Origin: Pedobacter sp. L105 | GTDB taxonomy: Bacteria; Bacteroidota; Bacteroidia; Sphingobacteriales; Sphingobacteriaceae | Direction: 5' to 3' | DNA: 64,000 nucleotides | Assembly (NCBI RefSeq): GCF_009765875.1 | Contig: NZ_LMUP01000004.1 | Span: 124,001-188,000 of the forward strand | In this document: positions 17,695 to 27,050 of the stretch, piece after piece | Layout of the letters: each line of letters opens with the position of its first letter | How positions within the stretch are numbered: the first letter of the stretch is position 1 | The notes under the pieces: generated by a model | Told to the model about the DNA's origin: nothing | The model's database searches: none | What the model saw: only the letters and a program-made list of their open reading frames with translations | Program-made: the position numbers and the translations under genes

Positions 17695-18161
17695 CAACTA
17701 TAGAAGAACAAATATGGGATTATATTGATGGCAACCAGGACGCGGCCTTGAGATCGGAAACAGCAGTTAAAATAGCTGAAGATGAAGACTATAAGTCTGT
17801 TTACCTGGAATTGATTGCTATCCATCAGCAGATCGGCGAAATTAGCCTTGATGAACCTTCTATGGGTTTTAATAGAAAAATCATGGAGCTGGTAGAGCTG
17901 GAAATGGCACCTGTTTCTTTAAAAACCAAAGTAGACCACAGGATTATTTACGGGATCGCTGCCTTTTTTATACTGGTGATTACAGCTATTATGGTGGGTA
18001 TCATTTCACAAATTAATTTTACCCTTCCAAAAACAACGTTCAGGGTTAATGTAGATATGAAACAATATTTCACCCCAACGCTCATCAGGGCATTTATTTT
18101 CTCTGATGTTATTTTGGGCTTACTTTACCTGGATGGTTTGCTGAGAAGAAAGAAGATTTGA
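17691..18161 (+). CDS. Probable membrane anti-sigma factor
   Basis: 156 aa. The N-terminal half (1-85) is acidic and helical and begins IEEQIWDYIDGNQD, the typical start of Bacteroidota anti-sigma factors. A transmembrane helix follows at about 89-110 and a second hydrophobic segment at about 131-148. No HxxxCxxC zinc motif is present, so it is not a ZAS-type anti-sigma. Assignment rests on the translational coupling to the sigma gene and on the topology. The signal that would release the sigma factor is unknown. Confidence 0.65.
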   Translation: MTTIEEQIWDYIDGNQDAALRSETAVKIAEDEDYKSVYLELIAIHQQIGEISLDEPSMGFNRKIMELVELEMAPVSLKTKVDHRIIYGIAAFFILVITAIMVGIISQINFTLPKTTFRVNVDMKQYFTPTLIRAFIFSDVILGLLYLDGLLRRKKI

Positions 18162-18207
18162 GTTTTTTCGTTTAGAATTGGGTGTTCAATCTGAGATTGA
18201 TTTGTTT

Positions 18208-18310
18208 ACTAGTACTCATTCTCAACGCATAGTCCACTCATCCTCCACTCTTTCATATGCTTGGAGTACACTATTAGTAGAGAATGCGTGGACTATGCGT
18301 GGAGCATAAC
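18208..18310. repeat. Intergenic inverted element built on 11-bp steps (copy 1)
   Basis: ACGCATAGTCCAC at 18225-18237 is matched by its exact inverse GTGGACTATGCGT at 18288-18300. Within the arms TCCA occurs at 18233 and 18244 (11 bp apart) and TGGA at 18289 and 18300 (11 bp apart), with a further TGGA at 18262. CATTCTC (18217-18223) and GAGAATG (18280-18286) form a nested second pair. It lies between the anti-sigma gene and the terminator at 18361. The architecture matches the element at 52355-52456. Confidence 0.7.
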
Positions 18311-18360
18311 AAATTAAATACAGTATAAACTCAGTGTAAGCCTATATGCTGCAGCAAATC

Positions 18361-18404
18361 CTAAACAATAAAAGCCAGACAGTCGTCTGGCTTTTATTGT
18401 TTAG
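18361..18404. terminator. Bidirectional intrinsic terminator
   Basis: A perfect 20-bp stem (CTAAACAATAAAAGCCAGAC and its inverse) closes on a 4-base AGTC loop. A/T-rich outer arms on both sides make it usable by the convergent anti-sigma (+) and DUF2911 (-) transcripts. Confidence 0.85.
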
Positions 18405-18421
18405 CGTATATTTTTTTTAAA

Positions 18422-18979
18422 TTATTTGATCGTTACAGGAACTTCAACTGAAGTTTTGTCCCAACCAATAACCAGGTTTGCACCCGATTCTTTTGGGGTA
18501 AAGGTCATTGATAGAGCTTCTAAAGAAGTTGTTAATGGAACAACAGGTACGGTTACCCTAACCACATCTTTAGTTTCATCATAAGTATAGGCACCCCATC
18601 TATCGGTCTGGCTATTGATGATGATCACCCACTTATCTGCCTGAGGAATAGCAAACAGACTGTAAGTGCCGGCAGGAATAGATTTTCCGCCTATTGTAGC
18701 TGTTTTATAGAATTTGATTTCAGTATTCTCATTTGCACCAACACGCCATACAGCGCCATAAGCTTCCAGTTTACCAAAGATCTCGCGTCCTTTTACTGAA
18801 GGTCTTGAATAAATCACTTTGATTAATGGAGTGGATGCGTCACCTTTTTTTGCAAAAGGGGCATTTAAAGGAAAATAAGCAATATCCGCCGGGCTGGCAT
18901 CCAGTGCCGGGAATTTAACTTGTGCATTGGCAGCAAGGCAAAATAATGCCATCACAAGGAGCAGGTTGAACTTCTTCAT
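18422..18979 (-). CDS. DUF2911 domain protein, secreted
   Basis: 185 aa from ATG 18979 (MKKFNLLLVMALFCLAANAQ, a clear Sec signal peptide with AxA cleavage before QVKFPAL). An upstream in-frame ATG at 19003 would spoil the signal peptide and overlap the preceding gene. The mature part has the DUF2911 pattern: KVIYSRPSVKGREIFG, VWRVGANENTEIKF and GTYSLFAIP, found in many Bacteroidota secreted proteins of unknown function. It is likely cotranscribed with the small membrane protein gene 13 bp upstream. Confidence 0.88.
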   Translation of the reverse strand: MKKFNLLLVMALFCLAANAQVKFPALDASPADIAYFPLNAPFAKKGDASTPLIKVIYSRPSVKGREIFGKLEAYGAVWRVGANENTEIKFYKTATIGGKSIPAGTYSLFAIPQADKWVIIINSQTDRWGAYTYDETKDVVRVTVPVVPLTTSLEALSMTFTPKESGANLVIGWDKTSVEVPVTIK

Positions 18980-18992
18980 CTGTAGACGGTAA

Positions 18993-19175
18993 TTAATATT
19001 CACGGCCTTCTACGATCGCTTTTACGAAAATTACCGATCCGATAAATCCTAAAATCGCACTTAAAATTGTCCATCCAAAACTACCTGAGATCACTGCTCC
19101 GGTAAATCCACCAAAAAATAGGCCTATTACGTAATAAACCCAATCAAAACTCTTAGTATTCTCTTGTTTAATCAT
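18993..19175 (-). CDS. Small two-helix membrane protein
   Basis: 60 aa with a polar N-terminus and two glycine-rich hydrophobic segments (about 13-33 and 36-54) in YYVIGLFFGGFTGAVISGSF and ILSAILGFIGSVIFV. No known domain recognised. Its stop is 13 bp before the DUF2911 start, on the same strand, which supports it being a real gene. Function unknown. Confidence 0.6.
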   Translation of the reverse strand: MIKQENTKSFDWVYYVIGLFFGGFTGAVISGSFGWTILSAILGFIGSVIFVKAIVEGREY

Positions 19176-19374
19176 TTCAGTATAATTAATGCTTATGTGC
19201 CAAAGGTATTGAATTATTTTAAATAAGAAAGTATCAATATAGTTGCCTCCTGAGCGCTTAAACCATTTACTTTAAAACAACGTATACTATTACAAGACTG
19301 ATCCGCTCGAACAATGCCAATTTATACTGTTAGTGTCAGAAAACTGTCAATTATGATAACGAATGGAATTCAAT

Positions 19375-19408
19375 CACAAAACTAATCAATCGATTGATTA
19401 GTTTTGTG
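19375..19408. promoter_or_regulatory. 34-bp perfect palindrome, probable TetR-family operator
   Basis: CACAAAACTAATCAATC is followed immediately by its exact inverse GATTGATTAGTTTTGTG, giving a 34-bp gapless palindrome that ends 14 bp before the TetR gene. The right arm contains TAGTTTTG (19399-19406), a match to the Bacteroidota -7 box TAnnTTTG, so a bound repressor would occlude the promoter. Autoregulation of the efflux operon is inferred. Confidence 0.85.
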
Positions 19409-19422
19409 CCATCAAATCAACA

Positions 19423-20040
19423 ATGGAAAAGCCAGACAAAAGAGCAAGCATTTTAGCATCCGCAGAAAATCTGTTTTCTGAGCTGGGTTATGAGGGAACC
19501 TCTACCCGTCAGATCGCAAAGGAAGCAGGCGCCAACATGTCTATGATCAGCTATTACTTCGGTTCAAAAGAAGGGGTTTTCTTGGAGATCATGAATAAAC
19601 GGATCTCTGATTTCACCTCTCAGTTACTCAGTATTAATGAATACCGGATTACCCCGATGCAGAAAATGTTCAAAGTAATTGAAAACTACAGCAAAAGGGT
19701 CCTTAGCAACATTTCTTTTCACAAGATGATGCACCGGGAAATGTCTCTTGCACAGCGTCCTGAAATGTACTGCAAGCTGAAAGATGCATTAACAGAGAAC
19801 TTAAACGTTTTAGAAAAAATCATAGACGAGGGTATAGAAGACCATTCCTTCAGGCCTGTTGACAAAAGGATGCTCATCGCTACAATTTTAGGTACAGTAA
19901 CCAGTGTGGCTACTACCCCAAAAGTTACCGAAGGAACAGGCCTGGACATTACCGTCCCTGAGGACAGGGAAATCCTTTCCAAACGTCTGATTACTCACTT
20001 GGAAGACCTCGTCTCCACTTATTTAACACCCCAAAAATGA
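19423..20040 (+). CDS. TetR/AcrR-family transcriptional regulator
   Basis: 205 aa. The N-terminal HTH (about 8-55) reads ILASAENLFSELGYEGTSTR, then QIAKEAGANMSMISYYFGSKEG, the typical TetR recognition helix. The remainder is the helical ligand-binding and dimer domain with a TetR_C-like pattern. It starts 14 bp after a perfect 34-bp palindrome containing its own -7 box, and its stop overlaps the tolC-like start (ATGA), so it heads a four-gene efflux operon it most likely represses. The inducing drug is unknown. Confidence 0.93.
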   Translation: MEKPDKRASILASAENLFSELGYEGTSTRQIAKEAGANMSMISYYFGSKEGVFLEIMNKRISDFTSQLLSINEYRITPMQKMFKVIENYSKRVLSNISFHKMMHREMSLAQRPEMYCKLKDALTENLNVLEKIIDEGIEDHSFRPVDKRMLIATILGTVTSVATTPKVTEGTGLDITVPEDREILSKRLITHLEDLVSTYLTPQK

Positions 20041-21353
20041 TGCACAAAACAATTAAACTGAGTTGCTTCGCTCTCCTGTTGCCTGGCATGCTCTACGCTC
20101 AAAACGTAAAAAAATTAACGATACAGGAGGCGATCCAGCTTGGGATCGATAATAGTAAGAACTTAAAGCTCTCGCAAAACAAGATTGACGAATCACTGGC
20201 GAAAATCGAGGTAGTTAAAGATGAGGCTCTTCCTACTGCTACTGCCAGCGTGCTTTATAATCACCTTGAATTTGCAGGTAACCACACACTGAGCTTTGGA
20301 ACTGATAATTTAGCTTTACCGAGACGATTGGATGCTTATCTGGGTACCGTATCCGTAAGTGAGACTATTTATGGTGGTGGTAAACAACGTCTAGCCAGAC
20401 AAAACACCAAATTGTTGTCGGAAGTAGCCCACCTGGATGCAGAAAAAGTTAGAGAAGAAGCAATATATGCAACAATTGACACTTATTATTCTTTATACAA
20501 GCTGTCTCAAAGCCACAAAGTAGTGGAGCAAAACTTAACTTCTATTGACAGTCAACTGAAACAAGCAACACGCTTTTTTGAACAGGGAATTGTAACCAAA
20601 AATGATGTGTTAAGGTTTCAACTGCAACTTGCAAACGTAAACCTGACCAAAGTTGATTTAGAAGGTAATGCCAAAATCATTAATTATAACCTGGACATCC
20701 TTTTAGGCTTACCTGAAGATACGCAGATCGAAATTTCTGATCCTGACAGCCAAAATCTTCCGGTAGCACCTTTAAGCAATTATTTAGATCAGGGAATGAG
20801 TACCCGTCAGGAGCTGAGAGAACTTGATCTTCAAAATAAAATGGCAGAGATTGACATTAAAAACGTAAAGGCCAATATGAGGCCAACTTTTGGTGTTGGC
20901 GCATCGGGTTATTACGTGAGCACAGTCGTTAACCCTTTTCCTGGTGGTAACGATTACCTGGCACCGGTATCATTGATGGCAAATCTTTCCTGGAACATTG
21001 GAACACTGTGGACCAACAAACATAAACTGTCAGATTCAAGGATTCAGCAAAAACAGATTGATATCCAGAAGACTATTCAATCTGATCAGGTGAGAACGGA
21101 AATCAACAAGAACTACCAGAACTATGTAGTAGCCAAGAACAAAATCACGATCCTGGAAACGTCTATCGAACAAGCCAGTGAAAATGACAGGTTATTCGCA
21201 TCGAAGTACAAAAACAATGTAGCTTCTGCAACAGACAGGATTGATGCCGAAACGTTATTGTTACAAGCTCAGATCGATCTTGAAATAGCTAAAGCCGATG
21301 CAGGTTTAGCGTACTACACTTTATTAAAATCAACAGGAAAAATTTCTCAATAA
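20037..21353 (+). CDS. TolC-family outer-membrane efflux protein
   Basis: 438 aa with a Sec signal (TIKLSCFALLLPGMLYAQ) and two OEP repeats, each with the long amphipathic helices of the TolC periplasmic tunnel (for example IDESLAKIEVVKDEALPTAT and AEIDIKNVKANMRPTFGVG). It should form the outer-membrane channel for the EmrAB-type pump encoded downstream. The start overlaps the regulator stop by 4 bp; two consecutive ATG codons (20037, 20040) are possible starts. A 20-bp gap separates it from the adaptor gene. Confidence 0.92.
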   Translation: MMHKTIKLSCFALLLPGMLYAQNVKKLTIQEAIQLGIDNSKNLKLSQNKIDESLAKIEVVKDEALPTATASVLYNHLEFAGNHTLSFGTDNLALPRRLDAYLGTVSVSETIYGGGKQRLARQNTKLLSEVAHLDAEKVREEAIYATIDTYYSLYKLSQSHKVVEQNLTSIDSQLKQATRFFEQGIVTKNDVLRFQLQLANVNLTKVDLEGNAKIINYNLDILLGLPEDTQIEISDPDSQNLPVAPLSNYLDQGMSTRQELRELDLQNKMAEIDIKNVKANMRPTFGVGASGYYVSTVVNPFPGGNDYLAPVSLMANLSWNIGTLWTNKHKLSDSRIQQKQIDIQKTIQSDQVRTEINKNYQNYVVAKNKITILETSIEQASENDRLFASKYKNNVASATDRIDAETLLLQAQIDLEIAKADAGLAYYTLLKSTGKISQ

Positions 21354-21373
21354 TATCATAACCCACTCTAGTA

Positions 21374-22438
21374 ATGACAACAGAATCGACAACGGAACCG
21401 ACAATTGAAACTAAAAAGAAAAGTAAAATTGTCCCTATAATATTAGCTGTACTAATAGTTATAGGCGTCATATTTGGCGTAAAAGAATATATATACTTTA
21501 GTAAACACGTAGACACAGATGATGCGCAGATTGATGGCGATATCAGTATGGTAGTTGCCCGTGTTGGTGGTTATGTGAAAGATATCAGATTTGAAGAAAA
21601 TACTTTGGTAAAAGCAGGTGATACATTAGTAACCCTGGATGACAAAGATTACAAAGTTAAATTAGAGCAGGCAATGGCCGGTCAGAAAGGTGCTAGCGCA
21701 GGCGTTGGTGTTTCGGAATCACAAATCGTAGCGATACAAGCCAATACCAGCACTGCTAAAACAAACATTGAATCTGCTAAAGTAAAATTATGGCAGGCAC
21801 AAAAAGATTTCGACCGTTACGCTAACCTGATCAAAGACGGTTCAATCACACAACAACAGTTTGACCAGACTAAAGCAACAAGAGATGTTGCACAGGCCAC
21901 CTATAATGCTGCAAAAGATCAATATACTGCTGCCGTTAAACAAGTAGGTGCTACACGTTCAGAATTAGCAGTGAGCAGCAATACCGTTACCCAGCATCAA
22001 TCAGATGTTGATTTTGCCAAACTGCAATTGTCTTATACCAATATCATCTCTCCTACTACCGGTATTGTAGGTAAGAAAAGTATTCAAAAAGGACAGCTTG
22101 TTCAGGCTGGTCAGTCGTTATTCTCTATCGTTAACGAAAACAGCCTGTACGTAACAGCGAATTACAAAGAAACACAGCTGGAAGAGATCCACTCAGGTTT
22201 AAAAGTAAACATCGTTGTAGATGCTTATCCTGATGAAACAATTCAAGGTGAAGTGTATAATTTTTCACCGGTAACAGGTGCTAAAGGTTCATTACTTCCT
22301 CCTGATAATGCAACAGGTAACTTTGTAAAAGTTGTTCAACGTATCCCTATCAAAATCAAAATTAAAGCTACACCAGAAATACTGAAAAAATTACGTCCAG
22401 GAATGAGCGTAAATGTATCAGTAATCACAAAAGATTAA
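21374..22438 (+). CDS. HlyD/EmrA-family membrane fusion protein
   Basis: 354-aa periplasmic adaptor. Single N-terminal TM helix (about 17-38), then the lipoyl-type half-motif (DTDDAQIDGDISMVVARVGG is the classic EmrA start). A helical hairpin (about 115-215) is followed by the second lipoyl half and beta-barrel (SPTTGIVGKKSIQKGQLVQA). It links the MFS pump in the inner membrane to the TolC-like channel. Stop and next start are 4 bp apart. Confidence 0.93.
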   Translation: MTTESTTEPTIETKKKSKIVPIILAVLIVIGVIFGVKEYIYFSKHVDTDDAQIDGDISMVVARVGGYVKDIRFEENTLVKAGDTLVTLDDKDYKVKLEQAMAGQKGASAGVGVSESQIVAIQANTSTAKTNIESAKVKLWQAQKDFDRYANLIKDGSITQQQFDQTKATRDVAQATYNAAKDQYTAAVKQVGATRSELAVSSNTVTQHQSDVDFAKLQLSYTNIISPTTGIVGKKSIQKGQLVQAGQSLFSIVNENSLYVTANYKETQLEEIHSGLKVNIVVDAYPDETIQGEVYNFSPVTGAKGSLLPPDNATGNFVKVVQRIPIKIKIKATPEILKKLRPGMSVNVSVITKD

Positions 22439-22442
22439 TAAA

Positions 22443-23990
22443 ATGGCCGAAGTAGGTTTAAAAAAATGGGTAATCACGTTTACAGTGATCACAGCTTCCT
22501 TGCTGGAGCTGATTGATACCACTATTGTAAACGTGGCCTTACCACAAATTCAGGGTAACCTGGGCGCAACCTTAGAGGATGTGGCCTGGGTATCTACTGG
22601 ATATGCCGTTGCGAACGTAATCGTCCTGCCCATGTCGGGCTGGCTGGGAAGTCGCTTCGGAAGAAAAAATTATTTCCTTACTTCAATCATCGTCTTTACC
22701 ATAGCTTCTTTTCTCTGTGGTAATGCGACATCATTGGAAGAACTGGTAGCGTTCCGTATTTTACAGGGGATTGCCGGAGGGGGATTAATATCAACTGCAC
22801 AGGCAATCTTACTGGAAACCTGGCCGCGGGAAGACGTGGGTATCGCTACCGCACTATTTGGACTTGGAGCCGTTGTAGGTCCTACAGTAGGCCCGACTAT
22901 TGGAGGTTATATTCTTGATATCAGTACCTGGCCATGGATCTTTTACGTGAATATTCCCGTCGGGATTCTCGCCGCCTATTGTACGTACACCTATATAAAA
23001 GTCACGCCCAAGACCGGGCAGGGCCAGCCAGTGGACTGGTGGGGTATCGGATTATTGGCGGTTGCTGTGGGAAGTTTACAGACTGTACTGGAAAAAGGTG
23101 AAACCGAGGATTGGTTCGCTACAGGTTATATCACCGTATTGTGCGTTACTGCAGTAGTGGGCTTATTACTGTTCATCTGGAGGGAAATGACAACCGATCA
23201 CCCTATTGTGAACTTTAAGATCATGCGGCACCGAAGTTTCTCGGTAGGTATGTTTACCTCGTTTATTCTGGGCTTTGGATTATACGGATCTGTTTTTGTG
23301 TTCCCTATTTTCTGTCAGAACTTACTGGGTTTCTCTCCCCTGCAAACAGGAGAGCTCTTATTTCCCGGAGGTGTATGTACTATCCTCATGATGCCATTTG
23401 TAGGTATATTCCTGAAAAAAGGGATCCCCGCACAATTCATGGCAACTATAGGGATGTTCTCGTTCTTTGTTTTCTGCCACATGTTAAGTAAATCAACATT
23501 GGCATCGGGCACTAACGATTTCTTCCTGCCGCTGGTAATCAGGGGAGTAGGTATGGCACTGTTATTTGTTCCATTAACCACACTGGCCATACAAGACTTG
23601 AAAGGTGCTGAAATTGGACAGGGTTCTGGTCTGAATAATATGATGAGACAGTTGGGCGGATCTTTTGGTATTGCAGCCTTAACAACGCTGATCCATACCC
23701 GTGAAGGTATGCACCGTAATAACCTGTTGATGAATGTTGACCCTAATAACCCTGCATATGTAGACCGCATGCATGCTTTTGTGAGCAATTTCATGAGCAA
23801 AGGTTTCTCTATTCTTGATTCGCAAACCATGGCTATAAAAGCAATGGAAGGGACAGTAGTCAAACAATCACTACTGTTAACCTATAGCGATGCGTATTGG
23901 GTGGCAGGTATGGTAATGTTATGTTCGATTCCATTACTGTACTTACAGAAGTTCAAAAAGAATGTCGAAATTCCGGCCGACGTCCATTAA
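22443..23990 (+). CDS. DHA2-family MFS multidrug transporter (EmrB-like)
   Basis: 515 aa with about 14 predicted membrane helices. Helix 1 contains LELIDTTIVNVALPQIQGNL, the D1-type motif of the 14-TM drug:H+ antiporters (LDxTIVNVALP), and GWLGSRFGRKN is the loop 2-3 MFS motif A; GAVVGPTVGPTIGGYI in helix 5 is motif C of exporters. Last gene of the TetR-TolC-EmrA-EmrB operon and followed by a terminator-like hairpin. Substrate unknown, typically hydrophobic drugs or uncouplers. Confidence 0.94.
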   Translation: MAEVGLKKWVITFTVITASLLELIDTTIVNVALPQIQGNLGATLEDVAWVSTGYAVANVIVLPMSGWLGSRFGRKNYFLTSIIVFTIASFLCGNATSLEELVAFRILQGIAGGGLISTAQAILLETWPREDVGIATALFGLGAVVGPTVGPTIGGYILDISTWPWIFYVNIPVGILAAYCTYTYIKVTPKTGQGQPVDWWGIGLLAVAVGSLQTVLEKGETEDWFATGYITVLCVTAVVGLLLFIWREMTTDHPIVNFKIMRHRSFSVGMFTSFILGFGLYGSVFVFPIFCQNLLGFSPLQTGELLFPGGVCTILMMPFVGIFLKKGIPAQFMATIGMFSFFVFCHMLSKSTLASGTNDFFLPLVIRGVGMALLFVPLTTLAIQDLKGAEIGQGSGLNNMMRQLGGSFGIAALTTLIHTREGMHRNNLLMNVDPNNPAYVDRMHAFVSNFMSKGFSILDSQTMAIKAMEGTVVKQSLLLTYSDAYWVAGMVMLCSIPLLYLQKFKKNVEIPADVH

Positions 23991-24296
23991 AATATAATCT
24001 TCATCAACCGGATAGTCAGCAACTGATCGGGTTGATGACTGTATTAAACCGGTAAAAAATCTCTAAATAAAAACAGGCTGTCCTTTTGAGACAGCCTGTT
24101 CATTTTCCAAAAAAAATACAATTTCGTGCGATCGTTGCTACACAACAACTTGTTATACCTTTAAATGTGTCGAAAAACCTTTCTGAAAGCAATTTATAGT
24201 TTATTTGTTAGCAAACCAAAATAAATTTATTAACATTATTCCATAGATCTTACAGTCATTTTTCTTAGCTTCAGCGCGAAAAATTTACCTTTACGT
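23991..24296. other. Intergenic region between the efflux operon and ppc
   Basis: Contains a short inverted repeat TCATCAACC/GGTTGATGA (24001-24038), the intrinsic terminator at 24071-24106, and an AT-rich stretch leading to ppc with TACCTTTA just before the ATG (one mismatch to TAnnTTTG but only a few bases from the start). No further gene seen. Confidence 0.5.
24071..24106 (+). terminator. Intrinsic terminator of the efflux operon
   Basis: AACAGGCTGTC and GACAGCCTGTT form an 11-bp stem with a short CTTTTGA loop, followed by CATTTT, 82 bp after the emrB-like stop codon. Confidence 0.8.
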
Positions 24297-26885
24297 ATGA
24301 CGCAGAAACCAAGATTTACAGGTCAGAAAGAATCTATATTCAACAACGAAGTTGTTTCCAGGTTCGAATTATACAACAGCCTGTTCCTGACTCTCCCTTT
24401 TTATAAAATCAAGGATACAGGTACTCTCCTGCCCCTTTTTATTAAATATTGTGAAGATGGCGTAAGGAATAAACAGACCCCCGCAGAGATCATTAATGTC
24501 TTTTTTGAGAAGTATACACAGGCCAGTACCCCTAAGGATATTATAGACCTTTTGTTCCGGTTTATCCAATATATTGAACGTCAGGTGGTGTTATTTGATG
24601 CCGTAGAAGACGCTTCTTTCAGCAAACTGAACACCTCAGAAGGCCAGAGTTCACTCCGCTCAATGTTGAAAAAGAGCGAATACAATACAGAACTTCATCA
24701 AAAGACTGCACAATTGATCGAAGATTTCTCTCTTCGCCTGGTATTGACAGCCCACCCTACACAATTTTATCCGGGCAGTGTGCTTTCTATTATTACCGAC
24801 CTAACGTCGGCCATAAAGGTGAATGATATTGTTACCATCAACCAGCTTTTACAGCAATTAGGTAAAACACCTTTTTTCAATAAAAAATCACCTACCCCGG
24901 TAGATGAAGCACTGAGTTTGTCGTGGTACCTGGAAAATGTATTTTATTTTGCTGCGGCCAATGTACAATCTGAGATAGACAGCAGTCTTGAAGAATATAA
25001 TATCCCTTCCAAAAAAGCTATAGAACTGGGTTTCTGGCCGGGTGGCGACAGGGACGGGAATCCTAATGTACATGCCGAACATACGCTTCAGGTATCAAAA
25101 ATGCTTCGTCAGATCCTCTTCCGCTGTTATTACAGGGACCTGAGAAAACTGAAACGAAGAATTACTTTCAGAGGAGTTGAAGAAACCATTTATAAAGTAC
25201 AGGATATCCTGTATCAGAATGCTTTTGATAATAATATTGTTCCGAAGAACATCTCTGCTTTCCTGATTGAGAACCTTAACCAGATCAAATCTACGCTGAT
25301 TGAATCACATGACGGTTTATTTGCCGACCTGGTAGATGATCTGTTGCGCAAAGTAGAACTCTTCGGAAGTCATTTTGCATCACTGGACATCAGACAGGAT
25401 AGCGGTGTTTTAAAGGCCGTACATGCTTATTGCAGACAAAGCAAGCCAATCATTTCTTTATTCCCTGAAAATTATGACGAATTATCAGAACAGGAGAAAA
25501 TCAAACACCTGTCTTTTAAAAGTGCCAAAGTAAATTATACAGAGAAGCCGGATGCACTGACTGAAGACACGCTGCAAACCATCGCAGAGATCAAAAAGAT
25601 ACAGGAAAGCAATGGCGAACTGGCCTGCCACCGTTATATTATCAGTAACTGCCAGAAAGCGAGCGATATCCTTCAGCTGATAGAATTATTTTTATGGAAT
25701 GGATGGGAAGAAGACGACCTGACCATTGATTTCGTTCCTTTATTTGAAACGGTAAACGACCTGGAAAGTGCAGCTGAAGTGATGCAGGAATTGTATGCAC
25801 ATCCATTTTACAGGAAACACCTGGAAAACAGGGGCAACAAACAGGACATCATGTTTGGCTTTTCTGACGGAACAAAAGACGGCGGTTATTTGATGGCCAA
25901 CTGGTCTATTTTTAACGCCAAAGTAGCGTTAACGGCTACTGCATTAAACCATAACATCAAACTGGCATTTTTTGACGGCCGTGGAGGCCCTCCATCAAGA
26001 GGAGGAGGAAAAACACATCTTTTCTATGCTTCTATGGGTAAAGAAATCGCTAATAAACATATCCAATTAACGATACAGGGCCAAACGATCAGTTCTCAGT
26101 ATGGATCTATTGATAGTGCTGGGTTCAACATCGATCAGCTGATTAATGCCGGCATATCGGCTGGAATGAAAGAAAAACATAATATCCTGCTAGACCCGCA
26201 GCATAAAGATGTACTGGATGTAATGGCCAGGGAAAGTTTTAATTCGTTCGTGGCGCTTAGAAAACACCCTTTGTTCCTAACTTACCTGGAAAGGTTCTCT
26301 CCGCTGAGCCTGCTGTCTAAAATTACCATCAGCAGCAGACCTGTTAAAAGAAGCTCAGGAGAAAAATTACGCCTGGAAGATTTAAGAGCCATCAGCTTTG
26401 TAACCTCATGGGGTCAGCTGAAACAGAATATCCCTGGCTTTTATGGTATCGGTACCGCATTAAAGAACCAGGAAGCTCAAGGGAACTGGGACAACATCAC
26501 CACCATGTATCACGAATCGGGTTATTTTAAAACGATCATTGATAACTGTATGATGTCGATGAGTAAATCTGATTTTTCTATCACGGCACATTTTGCCAAT
26601 GATCCTGAATTTGGTGATTTCTGGAAAATGCTGAATGATGAATATGAGCTTTCAAAAAGTATGCTGCTGAAATTAGCAGGACATTCGGTATTGATGGAAA
26701 ACTACCCTGTAGAAAAAAGATCTATTGCCGTGCGCGAAAAGATTGTTCTTCCATTGGTGCTGATCCAGCATTTTGCGCTGGAGAAACTGCAGGAATCATT
26801 AAGTGAAGAAGAAATTCCGTCTTATGAGAAATTGGCTATCAGAACGGTATATGGTATTGTAAATGCAGGAAGAAACTCTGCTTAA
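24297..26885 (+). CDS. ppc: Phosphoenolpyruvate carboxylase
   Basis: 862 aa, converting PEP and bicarbonate to oxaloacetate (anaplerotic entry to the TCA cycle). Catalytic signatures are all present: LTAHPTQ (essential His, about 158), GFWPGGDRDGNPNV (about 243) and FFDGRGGPPSRGGGKTHL (about 561), corresponding to the glycine-rich active-site loop that is usually FHGRGGSIGRGG. The C-terminus ends in YGIVNAGRNSA, equivalent to the conserved RNTG end in which a terminal residue helps shape the active site. Followed by a strong terminator. Single-gene unit. Confidence 0.95.
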   Translation: MTQKPRFTGQKESIFNNEVVSRFELYNSLFLTLPFYKIKDTGTLLPLFIKYCEDGVRNKQTPAEIINVFFEKYTQASTPKDIIDLLFRFIQYIERQVVLFDAVEDASFSKLNTSEGQSSLRSMLKKSEYNTELHQKTAQLIEDFSLRLVLTAHPTQFYPGSVLSIITDLTSAIKVNDIVTINQLLQQLGKTPFFNKKSPTPVDEALSLSWYLENVFYFAAANVQSEIDSSLEEYNIPSKKAIELGFWPGGDRDGNPNVHAEHTLQVSKMLRQILFRCYYRDLRKLKRRITFRGVEETIYKVQDILYQNAFDNNIVPKNISAFLIENLNQIKSTLIESHDGLFADLVDDLLRKVELFGSHFASLDIRQDSGVLKAVHAYCRQSKPIISLFPENYDELSEQEKIKHLSFKSAKVNYTEKPDALTEDTLQTIAEIKKIQESNGELACHRYIISNCQKASDILQLIELFLWNGWEEDDLTIDFVPLFETVNDLESAAEVMQELYAHPFYRKHLENRGNKQDIMFGFSDGTKDGGYLMANWSIFNAKVALTATALNHNIKLAFFDGRGGPPSRGGGKTHLFYASMGKEIANKHIQLTIQGQTISSQYGSIDSAGFNIDQLINAGISAGMKEKHNILLDPQHKDVLDVMARESFNSFVALRKHPLFLTYLERFSPLSLLSKITISSRPVKRSSGEKLRLEDLRAISFVTSWGQLKQNIPGFYGIGTALKNQEAQGNWDNITTMYHESGYFKTIIDNCMMSMSKSDFSITAHFANDPEFGDFWKMLNDEYELSKSMLLKLAGHSVLMENYPVEKRSIAVREKIVLPLVLIQHFALEKLQESLSEEEIPSYEKLAIRTVYGIVNAGRNSA

Positions 26886-26902
26886 ACACCTTGTCACAAA
26901 TT

Positions 26903-26947
26903 AATACAAAGAGAGACTAGCATTATACTAGTCTCTCTTTGTATTTT
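26903..26947 (+). terminator. Intrinsic terminator of ppc
   Basis: AATACAAAGAGAGACTAG pairs exactly with CTAGTCTCTCTTTGTATT around a CATTATA loop (18-bp stem), followed by TTAT. It begins 18 bp after the ppc stop. Confidence 0.88.
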
Positions 26948-27050
26948 ATCTTAAATAAAACGCCGACTTTAATTAAAAGAATTCTACTATTTTTATTCAC
27001 TTTTATATCGCTTTTCGTTTTAAAGTCAGTTGGTAAATTAAAGTATTGCT

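Noticed and set aside
23315..23863. 182-codon open frame antisense to the emrB-like gene
   Set aside because: Complement of a conserved membrane transporter; no domain, no promoter, no spacing that suggests a real gene.
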